Shown here: positions 34,410 to 45,959 of the stretch, in pieces
Position numbering within the stretch: position 1 is the first letter of the stretch
Layout of the letters: every line of letters starts with the position of its first letter
From: Incurvaria masculella
Lineage: Eukaryota; Arthropoda; Insecta; Lepidoptera; Incurvariidae
Reading direction: 5' to 3'
Assembly (NCBI GenBank): GCA_946894095.1
Contig: OX335655.1
Span: 19,406,001 to 19,470,000, forward strand
DNA: 64,000 bases
The notes under the pieces: model-generated
Database searches by the model: none
What the model was told of the DNA's origin: nothing
The model's input: the letters and a program-made list of their open reading frames with translations, nothing else
Translations under genes and position numbers: made by a program

Positions 34410-34735
34410 GGTATGGATGGCTGTGCTGAGGACCAAAGGTGCTCAGAAAAGCTAAAAACACCTCGCCTCGCGAAATCACGCTCAGCGAGGCGCCATGCCA
34501 GCGGATTTGCGGACTATGGCTGAGCTATCGAGCTTATTCAAACTACGCTTGAAGACTCCCAGGTTATAGGTATGAGGAAAGGCATCCACCGGTAGACAGT
34601 TTCATATCCTGGCGGTGCGGCAGAGAAATGAGTTTGAGAAACGGTTCGATCTCATAAGGCTAATGTCAACCACGAGGGGGTGCTCTGATTCTCTGCGGCG
34701 GGTGAAACCATGGAACATGGATAAAACCGCTATTA
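34410..34735 (-). pseudogene. Jockey-type LINE C-terminal fragment
   Basis: The minus-strand frame reads 'RSNRFSNSFLCRTARIWN', then 'LPVDAFPHTYNLGVFKRS', then 'NKLDSSAIVRKSAGMAPR' and a stop. This is the conserved C-terminal block of jockey-group reverse transcriptases ('NRF.NSFLPRTARLWN.LP'). The 5' part is missing. It meets a plus-strand fragment of a related element head-to-head at about 34735. Confidence 0.68.
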
Positions 34736-35372
34736 GGTTGTACCGTTAAAAATTAGGGATTCTTGGTGTTGACCTGACGAATAACCTTAATTTCAGACGC
34801 CACATCGAGGATAAAGCCAAGCTCGCCTCGAAAAAGCTGGGAGTTCTCAACAGGGTGCGTCAGTATTTCACGCCTGGCCAAAAACTGCTCCTTTACAAGG
34901 CGCAGATAAGGTCTTGCGTGGAGTACTGCTTGCGTTTGGGACGGCTCAGCTCAGCACCTGCTTGGCTCCCTGGACTCGATACAGCGTCGGGCCGTGCGTC
35001 TCGTTCGACGACCCCAAGGTATCTATAACTTTAGAGATCCTCTGTCTGAGTTCTACCGTCTTTACCACGGAGAATTCTCATCAGAGCTACATAACGCTGT
35101 ATCTCCGTCCCCTTTCTACCATCGCACCACGCGGAACAGGCAGGATATGCACCCGTTCACTGTCGACATTCAAAAAATCGGAACCAACCGATCCTCTAGG
35201 TCCTTTATTTATAGGGTCGGTAAACTATGGAATGCACTTCCTGCCGAGTTATTTCCCTCAAATTACAACCTGGGATCCTTCAAACATGGTGTGAAGAAGC
35301 ACCTGGCCGGCCGGCATGGTTTTCGCAGCCCCCTTAAAAGTTCGAAAGCTCATGGGCGTCGTCGGGCACCTT
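34736..35372 (+). pseudogene. Jockey-type LINE, thumb to C terminus
   Basis: The frames read 'LGILGVDLTNNLNFRRHI', 'ASKKLGVLNRVRQYFTPG' and, after a frame change near 34930, 'FYRLYHGEFSSELH'. They end with 'VGKLWNALPAELFPSNYN' and 'LGSFKHGVKKHLAGRHG'. These are the thumb and C-terminal regions. The polymerase fingers and palm, including the catalytic aspartates, are absent. Related fragments lie at 30430-30725 and 47740-48222. Confidence 0.75.
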
Positions 35373-36120
35373 AAGTGGTCCTGGCGTACGCCATATGCCA
35401 CGCATTACATAAAAAAAACCGTGAAAACATGGTTCATACAATGCGATGGTACCAATCCGGGACTGGCAGACGTGAACCTCGATCGAAGAATCCCTTCGTC
35501 GCCTCGTATAACGAGCACTTCCAGAGATGACCACGGGAAGTAATGCGGCGGGCCTGCTTGTATTATTTTTACGTAACGGAACCCACACAGCACTTCGCAG
35601 CATCCAATTCGTCTTGGTCAAGATTTTAATTTTCGCCTTGCAGCCACCATAAGATGGCTGCTCTCCTGATACTCTACGCGAGCCTCAATGAACGCTGGTC
35701 ACATTGCGACCGCACAATTAACCTACCATCCGAGAGTCCAAGGTCCAAGGCCTTTGTGAAGGACATCTCACAAAGCACCTTATTGGATCAGTATACGGTG
35801 CAAGTTGCAAGGATGCATTCTCCTTTGCTTCAGCGTTTGTGATGCGCGTTTAATTTGTTCCTGCGGCTTTAGTGGCGAAAGTGAAGGCGAAAAGCGAACC
35901 TCGGTTGATTGAAAATTAAGGGAACACGACGTCAGTGGGCGGGCGCTTCACTGTTGTTTCTTTTCTTTTGTTTTAACATGTCTTTATTGTAATTACGAAA
36001 AGTAATTGTGGTCCGTTGATGCCTCAGGTCAAGAAACTTCTATGAGACCCGCTGTCTACAATTTTGTAAAATTACCAACCCAACTTTAACGTACAGACGG
36101 AATCACCCTAGATGTCACAC
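35373..36120. other. No gene; one SINE scrap
   Basis: 35420-35465 ('catacaatgcgatggtacca') is a small reverse SINE piece. Otherwise nothing was recognised. Confidence 0.4.
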
Positions 36121-36124
36121 ATTG

Positions 36125-36210
36125 GATTTTGACACACATGCGGTTTCCTTACAAATGCCAATGCCTACTGTGGCGCCGAGGGTGATGCGTTCTGTACATG
36201 CAGGGCGTGC
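36125..36210 (+). repeat. Interspersed repeat scrap ('aaatgccaatgcctactgtg')
   Basis: The same 70-80-bp segment recurs at 13040-13115 and 43945-44025 with moderate divergence. No termini were identified. Confidence 0.45.
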
Positions 36211-36864
36211 TACCTAACCAAATATGATTATTACTATGCACATATTCACAATTAAATGAGTCTATACATATCAATAGAACAGGACCCAAGTGTGTTCCTT
36301 GGATATGCAAATGAGCGAAAGCCACAGAAATCGGAATATAATTCAGATTTCTGTGGCGAAAACTATCCGAAAGCAGGTGTGTTGCCAGGTGATTACAATT
36401 ACCGTCGGTAACTACACAATTTAAACCAATAACAAGACGCTTCAACTTTATTGTTATAGTAGCCATGTCTTTATTAGTAGGGAAAGCTCACGTCGCGAAC
36501 CAGCGTCGGCTATCTCACAAAACGTGTCAGTTCGCGCGTAGGAGAATCCACTAGAAACGATAACGCAATTTACTTTGATGATAACGGAATGTAAGGTTGT
36601 GGAAGGGAAGTGGTTGCTCACAGCGGCCTCATAATTAGGGTTCTGCTGAGCGCAGATGATGGACAAATTACAGTGTGGGATCGGATTGTTATGACTCGTT
36701 CGGTTAAGATTATCGTTAGGAAGGAGTAGGATGCCTCCGGAACCCACACAGCGGATAACATCAGAACTTACTGCACAAGTAGAGTAGACTCAACAATAGT
36801 GGTATGGAATAATATGTTTCTTCTTATGCATGTTGTGAGAGTACTAAAGGATTCCTCGTTTGTG

Positions 36865-37240
36865 GTCCAGACTACCCTTCCTTTCTTACTAGGTAGTAGA
36901 GTGAATCTCGAACGGGTTGAGCGAACCATCGCATTGAAAATGGCAACTAAAATTTCCAGATTAGGGCCTTTTCACTCACTGCTGATTAACTCAATCGCCA
37001 CATATTAACGGTCTTAGTAGCTTATAATCAAGATATCCAGCACTTTAGTAATAAAGGCTCTTTTGTTGTCGATTAACACAAATCAGCACTTGATGAAAAC
37101 CAGGCTCACTGTCATGATATTATCCCAATACACCTTATGGAAAATAAGTTCCATGTTTGGACTTTTCAAATATAGCGCGGCTACATTGAACTGGATGGAA
37201 AAAACTGTCAGTATTCATTTCCACCATTCATGCAAACGTA
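36865..37240. mobile_element. Two SINE scraps flanking a short MITE
   Basis: 36870-36960 is plus-strand SINE body ('ctaggtagtagagtgaatct'). 36961-37106 is the second copy of the 'TAGGGCCTT...AACCAGGCT' MITE. 37110-37240 is minus-strand SINE body ('tgtcatgatattatcccaat', 'ggctacattgaactggatgg'). Confidence 0.5.
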
Positions 37241-37711
37241 TCCTGCTCTAGCTAGTCGTTCTCCCTGTATGAATTCCAGTTGAATCAACAACTATTTGTG
37301 CTCAGAGGTTTGCCATGGCCCTTAGATACATCGGGATTGTGGTGTGATTTATCTCTCGTGAATATTTGCGGAGAGATTCAGACGTACGTTTGCGATGAAT
37401 TGGATTAATTTTAAGATTGATTACTTTCTTTAAATTGAGATAGATCTCGAGGACGTGCGACTTGTTCTTGTCGCCATAATTATGATTAGCAATGAGTGCA
37501 GTGCAATCGGACGCAATGCCAGCGAAAGCTCTTAACTCTACGTGATGGCGACGGATGCATCAGAAAGTCATACTTTTCCTTCCCTATCACTCTACGGGGA
37601 GTGATAATTGGGTACGTTATAAGACTTAACATCGTGTAGCCATTTTGGCGCGATGTACCTATAACAATGCATGCGACAAGTCAGTGACCTGCTAAGAGGC
37701 GCTAAAACCGG

Positions 37712-38603
37712 AGGTGGTAAATGGCTGACTTGTCTACCTCAAACTCAGACACAAAAGGGAAGGAGATGTGCCGTCTAGCACGCACAAACTGTCGCCAATT
37801 TTTTAAACTACCAACACGTCTTAAAATTGCATACCACAAGAAAATTCGCAAGCACTGAATAAAAAGGAAGGAGAAGTGGCATGCGGATATATGGTCAAAA
37901 TTACCATATAATTGTATAGGAATCCAAGGATTGTCGTATGCCACACAGTCGAAACAACACCACCGCGCGTAAATGTGCTCTAAAATTGCGTTCGTCAAGT
38001 CAGTTCCCACGCAAACTTTCAAGTTGGATTGATAGTTTTTAGGGTTCCGTACCCAAAGGGTGAAAACGGAACCCTATTACTAAGCCTCTGCTGTCCGTCC
38101 GTCCGTCCGTCGGTCCGTCCGCCCGCCCGCCCGTCCGTCCGTCCGTCCGCCCGCCCGCCCGTCCGTCCGTCCGTCCGTCCGTCCGTCCGTCCGTCCGTCC
38201 GTCCGTCCGTCCGTCCGTCCGTCTGTCACAGGGCTGTATCTCATAAACCGTAATAGGTAGGCAGCTGAAATGTTCACAGAGTGTGTATTTATTTAGCCGC
38301 TATAACATCAAATAGGTAAAATAAAAAAAATATAAAATTTAAAGGGCATCGATTCGAGGCATCGGGTCCCATAGTAGGCGCGCTCGATGCCATATCTCCT
38401 TCCTTTTTGTCTATGGTCGCAAACAAGGTAAAAGTAATTTGGGAGCAAAGCGCGCGGCAGGGATTGTTGGACCGTGTGTCACACTACGCGAGGCCGGTTT
38501 ACCACACAATAAATGAAAAACAATCAATGCTGCGACATTCTTTTCTCTTCTGTGACCTCAAACGATACTTCGTGTAGGGTAGACAAGTCAGCCACTTACC
38601 AAT
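37712..38603 (+). mobile_element. MITE family K, copy 1, carrying a nested GTCY MITE
   Basis: The outer ends 'ggtggtaaatggctgacttg' and, reversed, 'tggtaagtggctgacttgtc' are inverted. Inside them, 'aggagatgtgccgtctagc' faces 'gatgccatatctccttcc'. Shorter relatives occur at 41950-42390 (reverse) and 43490-43820 (same orientation), sharing 'tgcgttcg(c/t)caagtcagtt'. The GTCY MITE at 38036-38345 interrupts it. Confidence 0.5.
38036..38345 (-). mobile_element. GTCY-type MITE with expanded microsatellite, truncated
   Basis: It starts 'tttttagggttccgtaccc'. The microsatellite (38092-38223) is about 130 bp of GTCC with interspersed GCCC units, the longest here. The 'gtgcgagtcggactcgcac' end is missing. 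Confidence 0.72.
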
Positions 38604-39084
38604 GTCATTAAATTAAGGTGCTAGGGCACGTCAACTCGTAGCGCGTGTACAGTGAGCATGAAACGACAGGAGTAGCCTACTAGCTTGCCGAACTAGTTTG
38701 TTTAGGGGCGGCCACTTTACATACAATGGCGGCAGCGCCGCCCCGCCGGTGAGGGCGTTCGTTCATTACTGATTTCCTCTAGTTCCAACGACACGTGAAC
38801 ACACGTAAGATTACGTAAGAACATCACAGGAAACTATTTATATAGTGCAACATACATTCGATGTTGCGAGTCTCTAATTCGTAAGCCAAACTACATTTTC
38901 CAACATACGTCATACGAATGAGTTTGGATTACTCCTCCCATTCTGTCCGCGTTGAAATCGGACGAAAACAGCGGTATGTTTTGACCTCACTTCTTTCTTA
39001 TTGAACCCCAGAGCCGCAGCTCACACGTTTATGATATTAAAAAGTCTATAAATTGATAAAAATAATCAAGTTACCAGTTAAAAC

Positions 39085-39715
39085 GGATCCTAGCTCAGGG
39101 ACTCGTGTACTCCCCTTCTATGCCAGAGGTCATTGGTTCGATCGATGCCTCGTTCATGCAAGGGGTGCTTTCTCTTGTGTTAGAAAGATGAATTTCGTCA
39201 CGAATGAACGAACGACGGAATCCATGTAAATCTGTAAGGCCCCCACCCCTACTTGGTGGTATATTAGGCCCTAATCTACAGGCCTAAACAGTAGTATTCA
39301 TAGCGCCCCCTAACTTTAATATGGCCTTAATCGCATTTTAAGTCCGGTACTTAGTAAGTTCGGAAATAATCCGCGTATTAAATGTTTACAGTTCATTGTG
39401 AACACGACTTCTACAGAAGGTTGTGCTGTGCTAACTTTAATACACAGATCATCTTCGGTCTAAATCACATTTTGTATAGTAAATCTGCAGATAATCAGCG
39501 AATTAAATTTTGACAGATCGCTCTGAATATAAGAGCTTAAGCCTGTCCGGGTTAACACCATTGCATTTGATGAAAATATGGTCTAAGCGGCAATGAAAAA
39601 TTTGCAGCCGTGCTCATAGAGGGAAGGTCCTAGCGTGGAACCGACTGCGGGATATTGGGTTTATATTATGACGGTGGGTGTGGTACTATAGCCATGTCCT
39701 GATACAAAAAAGTGT
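39085..39715 (+). mobile_element. SINE with tRNA-like head, split by a 270-bp insertion
   Basis: The 5' half (39085-39260) has the B-box region 'aggtcattggttcgatcgat' and 'tttcgtcacgaatg'. The body resumes at about 39540 ('cctgtccgggttaacaccat') and ends 'agccatgtcctgataca'. The block between contains two diverged copies of a roughly 120-bp unit ('ctaactttaata', 'gaattaaattttgacag'). Confidence 0.55.
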
Positions 39716-40640
39716 ATAAAACCTGCATCATTTAGTAAGCTTTCTTGAATTATGAGCAGACAGATGGACAGACGCCAGGCGTTCGTTTTTTATTGCCCAG
39801 ACGTTTTTTATTGTACTTTTTGCCCACCTTCTCCACCGAATTCTGAAGTATTCGCCGAAAAAAGATTTGTGGCCAGGTTTCTTTGTCGTCGTTTGACGTC
39901 GCTTTTTTAAAAGTGAAGTCGCAAAATTTCGCTCAATTGCATGATGTTTGCAACTCTTTGTGCCATAACTGCAAAAACTGTTACGTGAGCGGACGCCGTG
40001 TCACAAACTAACTGAACTTTCTATTTACAGCACAAATACTAGGTTTCAAATGTTCAACTAGACCTGTGTCTAACGGTTGCACCTATAATGCTAATTTTAC
40101 GATCTACTACAAACTTGTATTACCTCTAAAAATTGTGTCATGCAGCAGTACTTTCAACATAACCATGTTTGATAATGTATGTATAATATGATAAAGCATG
40201 TATGAGGGACCACGCCTCGGTGTTTTATAGTAGTATAGTATAGTAGTGTAATTTAGTGTTTATTAGGTGGCCGTGTTCATAGATAGATATTTATTTGATA
40301 GGTATGACACACTTTGTTACAGATATAACTTAGGAGCGGGAGGCTCACCTACTCTGCACTGGGCTAGGCCCGTCTCGCAGAGGGGTGAAACAATTCTGCA
40401 GTACAGTCGTTTACTTTCAAATCTAAGCACTGAGAGGAGAAACCGTTCCTAGTGTCTCCTTTACTCTATGCTTGGCGTCAATATAACGGAAAGAGATTTC
40501 GAATTTGTCTCTATTTCCAGTGTATAGGTTCCAAAGGAAACGACCGTACGCGAAGATTGAAATGAAATGGCGCTCAAGAATACATTTTCTTATTGTATAG
40601 CTTACTAACTAACTAACAAACAAACCCACTGCTGTTGTAT
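39716..40640. other. No recognised feature
   Basis: Mostly AT-rich. Frames shorter than 70 codons have no family resemblance. Confidence 0.4.
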
Positions 40641-41006
40641 CTTCCCTGGAAAGTCGAAACCATGGGAGGCCATCGATTCTCATCACCACAGACCAGCTCT
40701 GTGCTCACCACTACCGCCCTCGGCCAGGACCAGCAGCAAATGGCCCTGTCGTCGCCACCTGGTGGGGGCCCACTGCTTCGTCAACGGGCTTCTGTCGACA
40801 CTTGACGTCCGCCCCCGGAGGACGAAGGCTTCAGCAGGCGTGCACCGACCCGCAAGGTGATATGCGTGCCGCCGCCCAGCTGTCCGGCGGATGCGGGCTC
40901 TCCGAGGTGTTGGTATAACACCACCCGTTGTTCGAAGCACGGCGAGCCGCCGCCGCCACCACGGCCTGCACCTACCGGCGGAGGCGGCGTAGACAATTTT
41001 TTTTAA
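40640..41006 (+). other. GC-rich island with a possible 3' coding end
   Basis: A 66-codon plus-strand frame without ATG (40806-41006) follows an in-frame TGA. It contains 'CVPPPSCPADAGSPRC', then a proline run and 'PTGGGGVDNFF', and stops where the sequence turns abruptly AT-rich. That base-composition edge at a stop codon is what the last exon of a gene, or the end of a LINE frame, looks like. I do not recognise the protein. The minus-strand frames over the same stretch are shadows of its composition. Confidence 0.3.
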
Positions 41007-41127
41007 ATACTAATATTTTTGAGATAATACGATTTGTAATCTCATTGTGTAAATATTGTGTTAAAATCTATACGTAATATTAAGAATAATGTACTTAAAT
41101 ATATAAATAAGTTATGTCCATGCAAAA

Positions 41128-41270
41128 CTGTAGGACCCCAGTTTTTAGCTGTGCTCATAAAGGGAAGGTCCCTGGCATGGCACCTAATTCCTTCGGGAAT
41201 GTGGTGTATTGGGTTGATATCATAGTAGTTGTGTGGTATTAGCCATCCATGTCAGATTGCATTAAAAAAA
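41128..41270 (+). mobile_element. SINE 3' half
   Basis: 'gctgtgctcataaagggaag', 'cacctaattccttcgggaat' and 'agccatccatgtcagattgc' are followed by an A-run. It is close to the consensus. Confidence 0.65.
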
Positions 41271-41945
41271 ATATCTGAGTTCCTCTGTCCAATATACATC
41301 CATAAACGTCCCGAAATATTTATTGTTAGGTCCCCCCCCCCTCCCCATTTTTATCTCCCTCAGTCTGGGTTTCTTCATTTTCTACAAAAACGGTAGTACT
41401 GAGATATTTACTTTTCAAGGACCAAATCATCATCGGTAAAATACCTACAAAACGATACTAAATGTGTAGGGGTAAAGAAGTTCGGGAGGATACCGGAGTG
41501 ATGCCATCTTGAAATTGAGATGCGAGTAATCCGTGGGCTGCAACCATTTTTGTGGACCGAAAACTGTTGAGGGCACTTCCGATTCATAATTTTCCTGACA
41601 ATAGGATAGAAGCATAGCTTCCATTGGTGCTATGGTATTTCATTTTTTCTCAACAATTTCAAATACTGACACATATTTCAAATATAAGAATTAGAAATAT
41701 GATTACGCGTATTTAGAGAAAAAGGTGTTATCATTATATATTATCCTCTCCGCCTCTATTTAAAAAGTTTTAGGATTTTATTACCGTAACTTATTAACAA
41801 TGGAGCTATGAAATATTCATTTACGATTTTATCTACATATTCTACGCGCCAATTAGTGACTACGAGCACGATTCATTTTTCGAATAATTAATGAGAGCCG
41901 TAGACCAATCTGGTAACACCGCGCCTGCCTCACTTGTCTGAGGCG
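41271..41945. other. No recognised feature
   Basis: It contains a C-homopolymer run (41333-41343) and AT-rich sequence. No structure was seen. Confidence 0.4.
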
Positions 41946-41949
41946 TGGG

Positions 41950-42390
41950 GCGAGTCCAACCTCAGACCAATATAGGAAGAAGATGTGCCATCTAGCTCGC
42001 CTACTACTATCAGACGTCCCGTCGCGTCGCGTCGGAGGCGTGTCGGAGGGTTTGCGTGGAGGGCTAGCCGGCCCAAAATGTCAGAAAATCGACCAATTAA
42101 TTCTGCACCAATCAGAAGCGTGTATCAAACCTTCTGCGGTGGAATAATTGGCATCCACTTCTGATTGGTGCATAATTTATCGAATTTCCTCACATATTTT
42201 CCCACATTTTACGCTGTTTCAGCCCCTGGCATTGTCTTGGCGAACGCATTTCAGGAGCATATTCGCGGGCGGCGGCGATGTTTCCCTTACAATTATATGC
42301 ACAATTCGTCCATACGGTCGAAGAATATGTACGGCGGGCTAGCAAGCCCACCTTGGCCTTTTCTGCATCTTCCTTTTCTCTTTAGTGGTC
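41950..42390 (-). mobile_element. MITE family K, copy 2, with internal hairpin
   Basis: It is related in reverse to 43490-43820: 'ttggcgaacgcatttc', 'aattatatgcacaattcgtc' and 'gatgtgccatctagc'. Inside, 'tgcaccaatcagaag' (42105-42119) and its exact reverse complement (42152-42166) form a further hairpin. Confidence 0.45.
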
Positions 42391-42936
42391 AAATCCAACC
42401 ATCTGTGTGCACCGCTCGGGAATCAGTATTCCTACTAGGGATATATTCTGTCGCAAACATTATCAGTTACAAGAAGGCAAAATGTTGGGTTTTACGGTGC
42501 ACATTGCGGGTAATTTGGCTGGGTAATATCGTGCCCATTAATGTATCAGCGTCCGTCCATTATCCAGTAGCTCCTAGTTAGTACACATACCAGCAAGTAG
42601 GCTATATTGAATTCAAACACGCCTAAGTATCGCTTCACCACAAATCACCATACAGAATGTGCCCAGAGCATGCATGCGGTGAGTATTTCTATGGCAACGA
42701 GGAAGGAAAGACGGGAGTGACAATTGAAACTCATCCTTATAGCGGCAGTGTAACCATTTTAGTGATAGTTTCTGATTATCACGGGCCTGTCAGTTTCCTT
42801 ACGAATTCGCTCACTACTGATGTTCTCGAGTGCCAACAACACGTAATATCCCCACAGGACGCCATTCTGTACAACGAACATCCGATCTTGCGCATCCCGA
42901 ATTCGTAGCATACGATTAGATCTCCTAGTCCCAGTT
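42391..42936. other. No recognised feature
   Basis: An 83-codon plus-strand frame (42657-42908) starts with ATG but has no motif or relative that I recognise. Confidence 0.35.
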
Positions 42937-43198
42937 GTCCCCTAAATTGGCGTTCACGGAACTTCGAAGTTACGTAAAAACGTCAAACTCCATACAAGTT
43001 TTTACTAGATATTCTGTTTTACTTCTTCAAGCTGCCAAAGTCAAACTCGGACTTCCAATTTTGACTTTGACCGACGCAACGCGGACGTAATAACGGAGAC
43101 GGTGAGTAAGTTGTCAAATAAAACTCAGAATTGCAAATGTTCCAAACTATTTGAAAACGCCAGTCGATCGGTTTGCCGTAAACGCCAATTTAGGTGAC
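42937..43198 (+). mobile_element. MITE with 'CTAAATTGGCG' ends, copy 2
   Basis: It starts 'gtcccctaaattggcgttca' and ends 'aaacgccaatttaggtgac'. Opposite in orientation to 29488-29784 and collinear with it. No target duplication is clear. Confidence 0.62.
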
Positions 43199-43489
43199 TA
43201 CGGTCTCAGTGCCTTCTACTAACGCAATACGGATGAGTTTCAGTCGCCAGAACCGTCCTTACTTGCTCGATGCTCTACGGGGTTATGATGGGCATTGTGA
43301 TCAGTATTAGCATGGCTGGGGGCCAGCTGCGGCCTAATGGCGACGAGTTGGAAGCTTAATGGAGTCGAGTGAATATTAGTGCAGCAGCTATCGCCCCCCG
43401 CGCCGCCGCCACCGCCGCGCCACGCCGGCAGAGCCGGGCGCTGTCAGTGAGCCGTTAGTGTCAGATTATGAAGCCTGCCTTTTTTATGT

Positions 43490-43820
43490 GTTGTAGCCAC
43501 TATAAGCCTAAGCACAGCAGAGAAAAGGAGGAGGAGTGTCATCTGTTACACCTACGCCTAGTCGTATGGACAATTTGTGCATATAATCGTATGGGAAGTC
43601 GGAGGTGCGCCTGTATGTACCATACAGTCGAACCAAGAAGACCACGAATTTTCTTCCGAAATGCGTTCGCCAAGTCAGTTCCCGCACACACACCCTCCAT
43701 ACGTCTTCGACAATGCATGCGTGTGGCATGTACGTATAAAATGGGTTGTTAGGCAGCGGGTCTCATAGGAGCGCGCAAGATGGCACATCTCCATCTTATT
43801 TTGATCTGAGGTCAGGGTAT
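43490..43820 (+). mobile_element. MITE family K, copy 3
   Basis: The left 'aaaggaggaggagtgtcatc' faces the right 'gatggcacatctccatctta'. The middle shares 'atgcgttcgccaagtcagtt' with copy 1. The overlapping frames on both strands are not credible genes. Confidence 0.45.
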
Positions 43821-44029
43821 CAGGCGAACTATATTTGTGTTAGTCACTTCGCCCAACAGACTGCATTGCCAAAGAAACAAGGCGCCATGGTTTAGCATTA
43901 AAACTACACATACGAGTAGGTACTTATAGCCACACTTTGGCCCATATCCGTTTTTCTTGCAAATTCAAATGCCTACTGTGGCGTCGAAGGCGAGCGAGCC
44001 CCTCGGTCGAAGGTTATGCGCCGTACACG

Positions 44030-45020
44030 ACAAAGATGAGTTTATTTTATATAGACGCATTTATTTTCGGAATAATCTCAAAGACTCATTTCAATTACAT
44101 AGATTTGAACACAATTTTGAAATACATGTATTTGTTTAATTTCGTACCATACAAAATTTGACTTGACAGCTTTGAAAGATTACTTAGGTCAGGTCGCCTA
44201 AATAAGCAGTTTTCGTCCCCATTCTGTTCGAATATAGTTGCATATCTCTATCGCTGATATTACGTAAAACGATATTTTCTTGAAAACGTCTCTATCATAA
44301 AATGCGACGCGCGCGGTTCGCGCCTCTTGCTTGCGGTACAAACAAATACAAACAAGAATGATGAATCATTCTAAAGATAGCCAAGATTAATCAACATTGT
44401 AATCGCACCCCTTCCCTGTGGCGACGCGACGCGAGCCAGAGGAAAAGTGAAGTTTCTCGCGCGACTAATATTCGTTTTGTATTTATAGTAATACCGGATT
44501 CTGGATGAGATATTGCTGAACATTCTCGGATAATGTTGAGATACAATCTCGCAGTCACGTTCAAGTTATGCATTTTGATCGTAATAATTTATCACGGTCA
44601 CGCTGCGAAGCTGAAAAGGTCTCGCTTTTAATTATGGACGTGTGGCTAGGAAGGAATCGCGGTAATTTTATGATTGATTACGTACGTACGTACTGTACTT
44701 TTCCAAAATGTGGACATTATTCGAAGAAACTATATCAAAAGTTGTGTTTAAACATAATTGATACGGAAAGCTTGGTACAAAGGAGAATGCCCATTGTCCC
44801 AAACAGTCAAGGCCACTCGTAAATTGTAATGTCTACAGCCCAGTCGAATCCCGTGAAAAATATATGTAAAAATGGAGCCCAAAACGAATTGGCCATAACA
44901 TTTGTGAAACCTTATTTAGAGCCAGGTCTACAGCCTTGTGAAAATTGACTCTATGTGATTAAAAATAAAATATTTACCGCAAATAACAATTGCATACAGA
45001 CAGTTTTTTTTTATTTTCAT
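44030..45020. other. No recognised feature
   Basis: An AT-rich region containing a short 'tacg' repeat (44682-44693). No termini or motifs were found. A decayed SINE scrap begins after it, at about 45030-45215 (minus strand). Confidence 0.4.
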
Positions 45021-45524
45021 GGAAGGTTAATACTACAAAACTATCGACATGATATTAGCCCGATACACAATATAAATAATATAGCAGAGTAATAATATGT
45101 GGTTAATAACTTACCACATACATTAAATTAATTTCGACCGAAATAAAATGAAAAACTTAAGAAAGGAATAACCTACGGTTTTACATGGAATCTGAAATAG
45201 TCCATACGATCACCCATGCAAAATACTACTAAATTTTTATAAATCATTTAAATCTACAGCTTATATTAGTACAATTTTGAAAATTAAATTTATATTGATA
45301 CTTTAGTAATTATACTTCCCGATCCTGTTCACTTCGCATCCTCTCGCACCTTCAGTGATGCTCCTGACATCCAAGAAAGCCTCCGAAGAGCGCCTCATAG
45401 ATTCCTTCGCGGGACACAACAGGAGGCCGATAGTTTTAGATTACATCGATGGAGGTCGACCTCAAAGCTAAGGTGCACTTTTTCGCCCGAAGATTCTGTA
45501 GATAGACCTGCTTATAGTTTTCTA

Positions 45525-45657
45525 GCCCCTGTTTTCACCACCTCAACCTACATGAAATCCGATAGTTAACTTTCGGTTAAAATTGTATATTTATATGGTG
45601 TTACCGAAAGGTAACTTTACGATGTAACTTTGTGATTATTGTAGCTAGAGGTGGCGT
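45525..45657. mobile_element. MITE with 'GCCCNTGTTTNNACCAC' ends, copy 2
   Basis: 'gcccctgttttcaccacctc' at the left and 'tgtagctagaggtggcg' at the right match the copy at 20042-20170. Internal 'cgaaaggtaac' motifs also match. Confidence 0.58.
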
Positions 45658-45796
45658 CAATGAAATATCAAGTTGAACACCATTCAAGTTGCTTGTGTTT
45701 TCAAATTACCTAGTCACAATTAACTAAAGCTCTGACGTATTTAATTTGTTCGTTTATTTCTATAAGCGCCGGCAAGGCGACGAAAACCACTTCTAA

Positions 45797-45955
45797 GCCC
45801 CGGTTGCACGAAGAAACGGCTGAGTTAATAAATGTTCAAACACGTCACTTTTAGTGAACCGCATAGAGTTTCTTCCATACTGTCAACACAAAGTGACGTG
45901 TTTGATCATACTTTGACGTTGATTTTGATTTTTTGTTCTTTCGTGCACTCGGCCC
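45797..45955 (-). mobile_element. Harbinger-like MITE, copy D
   Basis: TAA lies on both sides (45794-45796 and 45956-45958). The ends are 'gccccggttgcacgaag' and 'ctttcgtgcactcggccc'. It is nearly the exact reverse of copy B. Confidence 0.75.
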
Positions 45956-45959
45956 TAAG

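Noticed and set aside
40683..40996. Minus-strand frames of 71-85 codons rich in Arg and Gly
   Set aside because: Composition-driven shadows of a GC-rich stretch. The plus-strand frame with its composition edge at the stop is the better candidate, and even that is weak.
42657..42908. 83-codon plus-strand frame starting with ATG
   Set aside because: No recognisable domain, no splice context and no neighbours to support it. A frame of this length is expected by chance in 64 kb.
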